A stretch of DNA of 25,191 nt, taken from NCBI GenBank assembly GCA_023392635.1, contig JAEVYS010000052.1:1-25191 (forward strand), in the 5' to 3' direction. How positions within the stretch are numbered: position 1 is the stretch's first letter; each line of letters begins with the position of its first letter. The notes beneath the pieces are model-generated. The model was given only the letters and a program-made list of their open reading frames with translations, was not told the DNA's origin and did not search any database. Both the position numbers and the translations under genes were made by a program. Of the stretch, positions 20,914 to 25,191 are shown piece by piece. The DNA comes from Actinomycetes bacterium (GTDB lineage Bacteria > Actinomycetota > Actinomycetes > Propionibacteriales > Propionibacteriaceae).

Positions 20914-22158
20914 TCAGGCGAGGTCGTCCAGCGGGACCGAGGGGTCCGCGAGGCGGTCCCGGGAGACGGCGGTGCGGGCGCGGATCAGCGACTGGACGGC
21001 GTCCATCGTGTCCCAGACGTTGACGTGCATGCCGGCGAGCAGCCGGACGCCGCCCTCGGCCGGGACCACCCAGAAGGCCATGAACTCCGACCCCTGCTCG
21101 TCGCCGCGGACCACCAGCTCCGCGTCCGCGTCCCGTGCGACGAAGCCGGCGTACTCCAGGCCGGCCTCGTACTGGTCGGAGAAGAAGAACGGCACCGGGT
21201 CGTATGTGGTCTCTGCCCCGGCCATCGAGCGTCCGGCGGCGAGGCCGCCGTCGAGGGCGTTCGCCCAGTGCTCCACCCGCAGGTGGCGCCCGAACGTGCG
21301 GCTCTCCCAGCTGGCCACATCGCCCGCCGCCCAGACCCCGTCCAGGCTGGTCCGCAGCGCGGCGTCGGTGACGATGCCGTTGTCGACCCGGGCTCCGGCG
21401 GCCTCCGCCAGTTCGGTGCGGGGACGGATGCCGACACCGACCACCACGACGTCCGCAGGAACGGTGTCGCCGGACCCGGTGACCACGCCGGTGACGCGAT
21501 CGTCCCCGGTGAAGGCAGCGACGCCGGTGCCCAGGCGCAGCTGCACCCCGTGCCGGTCGTGCCACCGGGCGAACCACGAGCCGATGCGCTCACCCACCAC
21601 TCCCTGCAGCGGCGCGTCCTGGGGCTCGATCAGGGTCACTCCCCCACCGTGCGACCGGGCGGCGGCCGCCACCTCCAGCCCGATCCAGCCGCCGCCGACC
21701 ACCACCACCCGGCCGCCGTCCCTGAGGCGGTCGAGCAGGGCGAGCGAGTCGTCGAGGGTTCGCAGGTAGTGGATGCCCGGGAGGTCGGCGCCCGGGAGGT
21801 CGAGACGTCGCACGGCGGAGCCGGTGGCGAGGAGCGCGTGGGTCCACCCGAGCGTGGTGCCCCCGCGCAGGGTTGCCGTCCGGCCGGCGGCGTCAAGGCT
21901 CGCGACCGGATCACCCAGAACCAGCTCGACCTCCTGCTCGGCGTACCAGGCCGGTTCGTGCGGGAAGGCGGTGTCCACGCCGGCCTTGCCGAGCAGCACG
22001 TCCTTGGACAGCGGTGGCCGCTCGTAGGGCAGGTGGTCCTCCTCGGTGACCAGGACGATCTCCCCCGCCGGATCGACCTCACGGATGCCCTCCACGGCCC
22101 GTGCGGCGGCCAGGCCCCCACCCACGATGAGGTAGCGGCGTCGCTCAACTGTGCTCAT
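20914..22158 (-). CDS. FAD-dependent NAD(P)H:ferredoxin reductase-like oxidoreductase
   Basis: The 414-residue flavoprotein has an N-terminal FAD site 'LIVGGGLAAARAVEGI' (10-25), 'RPPLSK' (47-52) and 'ATGS' (111-114). An NAD(P)H Rossmann site 'VVVVGGGWIGLEVA' (151-164) follows, then the second FAD contact 'GVWAAGDVA' (274-282). A C-terminal reductase domain starts near 'HWANALDGG' and 'FFFSDQYEAGLEYAGF'. This is the BphA4/rubredoxin-ferredoxin reductase family, passing electrons from NAD(P)H to a small iron-sulfur protein; no such partner gene is adjacent. ATG 22158 is chosen because the flavin motif begins ten residues later; an extension to 22230 is possible but unlike the family. It converges on the repeat cluster. 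Confidence 0.93.
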   Translation of the reverse strand: MSTVERRRYLIVGGGLAAARAVEGIREVDPAGEIVLVTEEDHLPYERPPLSKDVLLGKAGVDTAFPHEPAWYAEQEVELVLGDPVASLDAAGRTATLRGGTTLGWTHALLATGSAVRRLDLPGADLPGIHYLRTLDDSLALLDRLRDGGRVVVVGGGWIGLEVAAAARSHGGGVTLIEPQDAPLQGVVGERIGSWFARWHDRHGVQLRLGTGVAAFTGDDRVTGVVTGSGDTVPADVVVVGVGIRPRTELAEAAGARVDNGIVTDAALRTSLDGVWAAGDVASWESRTFGRHLRVEHWANALDGGLAAGRSMAGAETTYDPVPFFFSDQYEAGLEYAGFVARDADAELVVRGDEQGSEFMAFWVVPAEGGVRLLAGMHVNVWDTMDAVQSLIRARTAVSRDRLADPSVPLDDLA

Positions 22159-22320
22159 CCACCCACAGTGCGCGCCCGGGCCGACCCCGTCGATACCAGC
22201 TTCTCCTGAGCCGGACGCGGAGGTCGCCACCCCGACACCTCGTCGCCGCGCCGTTCCTGGACCACGTGGCCTCGCCCGCCTGACGTCGGCCCTCCGGTGA
22301 TCCCGGCACCCCCGAAGGGC

Positions 22321-22683
22321 TCAGCTCTCGCGGCCGAGCGCCTTCAGCCGTTCCCGCTCGGCGAGGACGGCCTTGTAGGAATCGCGCTCGTGCAGCAACC
22401 AGCCCGGCGGGTTCGCCAGCAGCTCGCCGATCTGGTCGGCGTCCAGGGCGTCGGTGACGCCGCCCCGGACCAGCCCGGAACGGGACACGCCCAGCTTGGC
22501 TGCCACGACGTCCTTGGGGAACGGGCCGTTGCGGCGGAGGTCGACCAGCCACTGGGGAGGGTCGGCGCGCAGCGCGTCCAGTTCGTCCCTGGTGATCGGG
22601 GACTCCTGGAACTCGCGTGGCGCCGCGGGCAGGTAGATGCCGAGCTTTGCCGCCGCCGTGGCGGGCTTCATGGTCTGGCTCAC
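22321..22683 (-). CDS. DUF5997 family protein
   Basis: The 120-residue protein contains 'KPATAAAKLGIYLPAAPREFQ' near the start, 'RDELDALRADPPQWLVDLRRNGPFPKDVVAAKLGVSRSGLVRGG' in the middle and a charged helical C-terminus. I recognise it as DUF5997, a small actinobacterial family of unknown function. The 'AAKLGVSRSGL' stretch (61-71) resembles a helix-turn-helix recognition unit, so DNA binding is possible. It is divergent from the LysR-sensor gene, a pairing I recall from other actinobacteria. The start may be GTG 22683 or ATG 22671 (MKPAT). GTG is favoured because TAGTCT ends 7 nt before it, as for a leaderless mRNA. Confidence 0.82.
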   Translation of the reverse strand: MSQTMKPATAAAKLGIYLPAAPREFQESPITRDELDALRADPPQWLVDLRRNGPFPKDVVAAKLGVSRSGLVRGGVTDALDADQIGELLANPPGWLLHERDSYKAVLAERERLKALGRES

Positions 22684-22690
22684 GCCCGGC

Positions 22691-22700
22691 AGACTAGCCT
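22691..22700. promoter_or_regulatory. Overlapping divergent -10 elements, both leaderless
   Basis: Within AGACTAGCCT the plus strand offers TAGCCT (22695-22700), ending 6 nt before GTG 22707. The minus strand offers TAGTCT (22696-22691), ending 7 nt before GTG 22683. The two hexamers share the central TA, so both genes would start transcription at their start codons from one 23-bp gap. Confidence 0.55.
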
Positions 22701-22706
22701 TCCCGG

Positions 22707-23378
22707 GTGACGTTCCCCGAACCGCCCGCTCCCGCGCCGGCGCCGAGGCGCGGCCTGACCGTGGCCTTCGTCCCCGGCGTGACCCTCACCAAGTGGCGGC
22801 GCATCTGGGCCGAACGGTTCCCGCGGGTGCCCCTGGAGGTGGTGGAGGTCACCGAGGCCGGCCAGCGCGCAGTGCTCGACGACGGCGTCGCCGACATGTG
22901 TTTCGCCCGCCTGCCGATCGACACCGAGGGCGTCCACGTGATCCGGCTCTACGACGAGGTCCCCGTGGTGGTCGTGCCCAGGGACCACGCCCTCGCCGAG
23001 CAGGACGAGGTGTCGCTGGCCGACCTGGAGGGGGAAGCCCTGGTGGTCGGCGACGCGGACGCAGGCGCGATCGAGCGCGTGGCGTGGGGCTCCGGCGTGG
23101 CGCGGGTGCCGCACTCGGTCGCGCGCTCCCAGAGCCGCAAGGACGTGGTGTACCGGCCGGTCACGGACGCCGAACCCACCACCGTCGGCCTCGCCTGGCT
23201 CGTTGACAGCGACAACGACCTGATCGAGGAGTTCATCGGCATCGTCCGGGGACGGACGCCCAACAGCTCACGTACCGCGGCCGCCCGGGCCTCGAAGGAG
23301 GCGGCCACGACGTCGAAGCCGACACCCCCGCGCCGCCGGGAGCAGCCCAGACCCGGACGCGGCCGGCGCCGCCGCTGA
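22707..23378 (+). CDS. LysR-type substrate-binding domain protein lacking a DNA-binding domain
   Basis: The 223-residue protein matches the effector-binding half of LysR regulators: 'LTVAFVPGVTLTKWRRIWAERFPRVPLEVVEV' (17-48), 'DDGVADMCFARLPID' and 'DEVPVVVVPRDHALAEQDEVSLADLEGEALVV' (84-115), and 'GLAWLVDSDNDLIEEFIGIVRGRT' (161-184). The N-terminal winged helix is missing and the gene starts directly with a Pro-rich leader. The last 40 residues are a basic Pro/Arg tail that could contact nucleic acid. It may need a partner to bind DNA; the divergent DUF5997 protein with an HTH-like stretch is a candidate (inference). The start is GTG 22707 with a leaderless -10. Confidence 0.85.
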   Translation: MTFPEPPAPAPAPRRGLTVAFVPGVTLTKWRRIWAERFPRVPLEVVEVTEAGQRAVLDDGVADMCFARLPIDTEGVHVIRLYDEVPVVVVPRDHALAEQDEVSLADLEGEALVVGDADAGAIERVAWGSGVARVPHSVARSQSRKDVVYRPVTDAEPTTVGLAWLVDSDNDLIEEFIGIVRGRTPNSSRTAAARASKEAATTSKPTPPRRREQPRPGRGRRRR

Positions 23379-23427
23379 GAGACGGCCCCGGTGGAACGAG
23401 AGGGGACGGCGCTCTTCCGGTGCAGGC

Positions 23428-24432
23428 TCAGGCGTAGCGGCCCGAGTGGAGCACCGCCTGGTACTGGGCGCGCTCGTACGCGGAGGAGTCCGGCACGGCT
23501 GCGGCGCTCATCGAGCCCCGCAACTGCGCCACTCCGGTGTACTCGTGGGCGGTGAGCCACCGCTCGGCTTCGCCGAGCATCTCGGAGATGGCCTCCGGCC
23601 CGCGTCGCAGGACGGCCGACGTCGTGCAGGCCACGTCCGCGCCGACCAGGAGGGCCTTGATGACCTCGGCGCCGGAGTGGACGCCGGACGTGCAGGCGAG
23701 GCTCACCTCGGGCAGCTGACCGCGCAGGATGCCGAGCCAGCGCAGCGTGATGCGCTGGTCGTCCGGCTCGGACAGGTCGGCCCGGGCCAGCAGCGCGAGG
23801 CGCTCCAGGTCGAGATCGGGCGCGTAGAACCGGTTGAACAGCACCAGTCCGTCCGCGCCCGCGTCCACGGCGAGCGCGGCGAACCGCGACAGCGCGGAGT
23901 AGTACGGCGAGAGCTTCACCGCCAGCGGGATGTCGACCGCGATCTTCACGGCCTCGATCGCCGCGAGGTGCGCGAGCTCGATGTCCGCGGCGCCGATCCG
24001 CGGGTCGGCGGCCATCGTGTAGAGGTTCAGTTCGAGGGCGTCCGCACCGGCGTCGGCGAGCTCAGCCGCGTACCGCTGCCACGACCCGGGGCGGGTCGCG
24101 TTCAGGCTCGCGATGACCGGCACCGTCAACTGCTCCTTCGCCCGGCGGACGAGGCTCACGTGGCCACCGGCGCCGAGGTTTGGCTGGTCGACCTCGGGCA
24201 GCGGGCTGCCGGAGAACTCCGCGAAGTCCTGACCGGCGTCCATGAGATCGGCCAGGCGGCTCTCCTCGGCCAGCACCTCCTCCTCGAACAGCGACGGCAG
24301 CACGACAGCGGACGCACCGGCGGCTTCCAGCTCGAGCAGGGACTCCAGGCGACCGGTCAGGGGCGACGCTGAGGCGATCAGCGGACCCGACAGGGACAGC
24401 CCGAGGTAGGTGGTGGCCAGTTCCGGCCTCAT
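23428..24432 (-). CDS. Dihydroorotate dehydrogenase-like flavoprotein
   Basis: The 334-residue TIM-barrel protein resembles class 1 dihydroorotate dehydrogenase: 'LATTYLGLSLSGPLIASASPLT' (5-26), 'ADALELNLY' (130-138), 'PLAVKLSPYYSALSRFA' (169-185, FMN lysine K173), 'GLVLFNRF' (195-202) and a phosphate-binding 'TSGVHSGAEVIKALLVGADV' (248-267). However, the loop that in true class 1 enzymes reads NLSCPN, with the catalytic Cys, is NLYTMA here, so it is unlikely to oxidise dihydroorotate. It belongs to the DHOD-like group often next to pyruvate:ferredoxin oxidoreductase. Its ATG overlaps the nifJ stop (ATGA), with AAGGAGG upstream. Activity unknown. Confidence 0.9.
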   Translation of the reverse strand: MRPELATTYLGLSLSGPLIASASPLTGRLESLLELEAAGASAVVLPSLFEEEVLAEESRLADLMDAGQDFAEFSGSPLPEVDQPNLGAGGHVSLVRRAKEQLTVPVIASLNATRPGSWQRYAAELADAGADALELNLYTMAADPRIGAADIELAHLAAIEAVKIAVDIPLAVKLSPYYSALSRFAALAVDAGADGLVLFNRFYAPDLDLERLALLARADLSEPDDQRITLRWLGILRGQLPEVSLACTSGVHSGAEVIKALLVGADVACTTSAVLRRGPEAISEMLGEAERWLTAHEYTGVAQLRGSMSAAAVPDSSAYERAQYQAVLHSGRYA

Positions 24433-25191
24433 GTTTCCTCCTTGACCGCCGGTACACCGCGTTCCACACCGGCCAGTTGCGTGTAATAGTGCCAGCGTTC
24501 GTCCGTGTCCGCCTGTGCGAGTTGTGCCAATTCCTCTGCGCGTTCCGGGTTTGCCCTCGCGAGCATCGCGAACCGCGCCTCGCTCATCATGAATTCCCGT
24601 ACCGGCATGGTCGGGGCCTTGCTGTCCAGACGCAGGGGTTGCGCCGCTTCGCCGGGACGGAAGCGGTACAGCGGCCAGTACCCGCTGGCGACGGCGTCGG
24701 CCTGGTGGCTCATCGAGGTGGCCATGTCGATGCCGTGCGCGATGCACGTCGAGTAGGCGATCAACAGGGACGGGCCAGGCCAGGCCTGCGCCTCGAGCAT
24801 CGCCCGGACCGTCTGCTGCTGGTTCGCCCCGATGGCCAATTGCGCGACGTAGACGTCGCCGTAGGCCTGGGCCAGCATGCCGAGGTCCTTCTTCGCCGTG
24901 GACTTGCCGGCCGTCGCGAACTTGGCGGTCGCGCCGCGCGGGCTCGCCTTGGAGGCCTGGCCGCCGGTGTTGGAGTACACCTCGGTGTCGAGCACGAGGA
25001 TGTTGACGTTGCGTCCGCTCGCGAGCACGTGGTCGAGGCCGCCGTACCCGATGTCGTAGGCCCAGCCGTCGCCCCCGATGATCCACACGGACTTCTCGAC
25101 CAGCTCATCGGCCAGGGACAACAGGCGCCGTGCCGCCTCGACTGTGGACCGGGGTTGGGGGCGGTTGCACATTGGGGCCCCCCCGGGGGGG
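24429..25191 (-). CDS. nifJ: Pyruvate:ferredoxin (flavodoxin) oxidoreductase, C-terminal part only
   Basis: The readable part (about 247 residues of a protein normally near 1,170-1,200) is the C-terminal thiamine-pyrophosphate domain. It contains 'VWIIGGDGWAYDIGYGGLDHV', 'NILVLDTEVYSNTGGQASKA' (TPP/Mg motif GDG...NTGGQ), 'TAKKDLGMLAQAYGDVYVAQ' and 'LIAYSTCIAHG'. The enzyme converts pyruvate and CoA to acetyl-CoA, CO2 and reduced ferredoxin/flavodoxin, pointing to anaerobic or microaerobic metabolism. The frame is open to the window edge, where the DNA turns into a G/C run; the ATG at 25172 is not a real start. It shares an ATGA overlap with the downstream DHOD-like gene. Confidence 0.93.
   Translation of the reverse strand, partial: PPGGAPMCNRPQPRSTVEAARRLLSLADELVEKSVWIIGGDGWAYDIGYGGLDHVLASGRNVNILVLDTEVYSNTGGQASKASPRGATAKFATAGKSTAKKDLGMLAQAYGDVYVAQLAIGANQQQTVRAMLEAQAWPGPSLLIAYSTCIAHGIDMATSMSHQADAVASGYWPLYRFRPGEAAQPLRLDSKAPTMPVREFMMSEARFAMLARANPERAEELAQLAQADTDERWHYYTQLAGVERGVPAVKEET
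25172..25191. other. Low-complexity G/C run at the window edge
   Basis: The last 20 bases are ttggggccc followed by further C and then G runs, inside what should be conserved nifJ sequence. The residues encoded just before (25150-25172) also depart from the family. This looks like a low-quality contig terminus rather than biology. Confidence 0.6.

Overview
The window is high-GC DNA (about 70% by eye) from an actinobacterium. The signs are a WhiB regulator, an Ssd/CpaE-like ATPase, a bifunctional penicillin-binding protein with a PASTA domain, DUF5997 and DUF4177 proteins, many GTG starts, and several genes whose -10 element sits 6-7 nt before the start codon (leaderless transcripts). A family-level guess such as Propionibacteriaceae is only an impression. 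Nothing here is clearly phage, plasmid or transposon. The right edge ends in a G/C homopolymer run inside a pyruvate:ferredoxin oxidoreductase gene and may be a contig end.

Layout. (1) 1-10850 is a conserved actinobacterial chromosomal block. It holds ssd(-), a methyltransferase(+), a holin-like membrane protein(+), a GH13 alpha-glucosidase(-), then a tightly coupled minus-strand operon DUF4177-ridA-nth-tlpA-nudix, then whiB(-) divergent from ponA(+), a metallophosphoesterase(+) and tRNA-Pro(CGG). Gene order and orientation match what I recall of M. tuberculosis Rv3660c...Rv3671c-Rv3683, but marP, crp, a beta-lactamase-fold gene and the paired anion ATPases are absent. (2) 10850-11545 has no credible gene but contains a strong tRNA terminator and five further inverted repeats, one of them 70 nt long. 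(3) 11546-15117 carries a dienelactone hydrolase, a small membrane protein coupled to a stand-alone LigD-type polymerase, a divergent PfkB sugar kinase and an orphan NifX-fold protein. (4) 15114-19047 is a thiamine ABC importer operon (thiBPQ, minus strand) behind a TPP riboswitch whose expression platform appears to hide the thiB ribosome binding site. (5) 19184-25191 carries a HerA-like DUF853 ATPase, a REP-like cluster of three 33-nt palindromic units, a ferredoxin-reductase-like flavoprotein, a divergent DUF5997/LysR-sensor pair separated by only 23 bp, and a dihydroorotate-dehydrogenase-like gene coupled to the end of a nifJ-type gene.

How the genes fit together. The first block mixes envelope growth (PBP, holin-like protein), redox and damage handling (WhiB, TlpA-like lipoprotein, Nth, RidA, Nudix) and septum or pilus functions (Ssd). 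The thiamine importer supplies the cofactor used by the pyruvate:ferredoxin oxidoreductase at the right edge, although the two are not in one operon. The most noteworthy non-coding signals are the recurrent leaderless promoters, the riboswitch with its SD-sequestering hairpin, the 70-nt hairpin in the post-tRNA region and the 66-nt palindrome built from two inverted 33-nt units.
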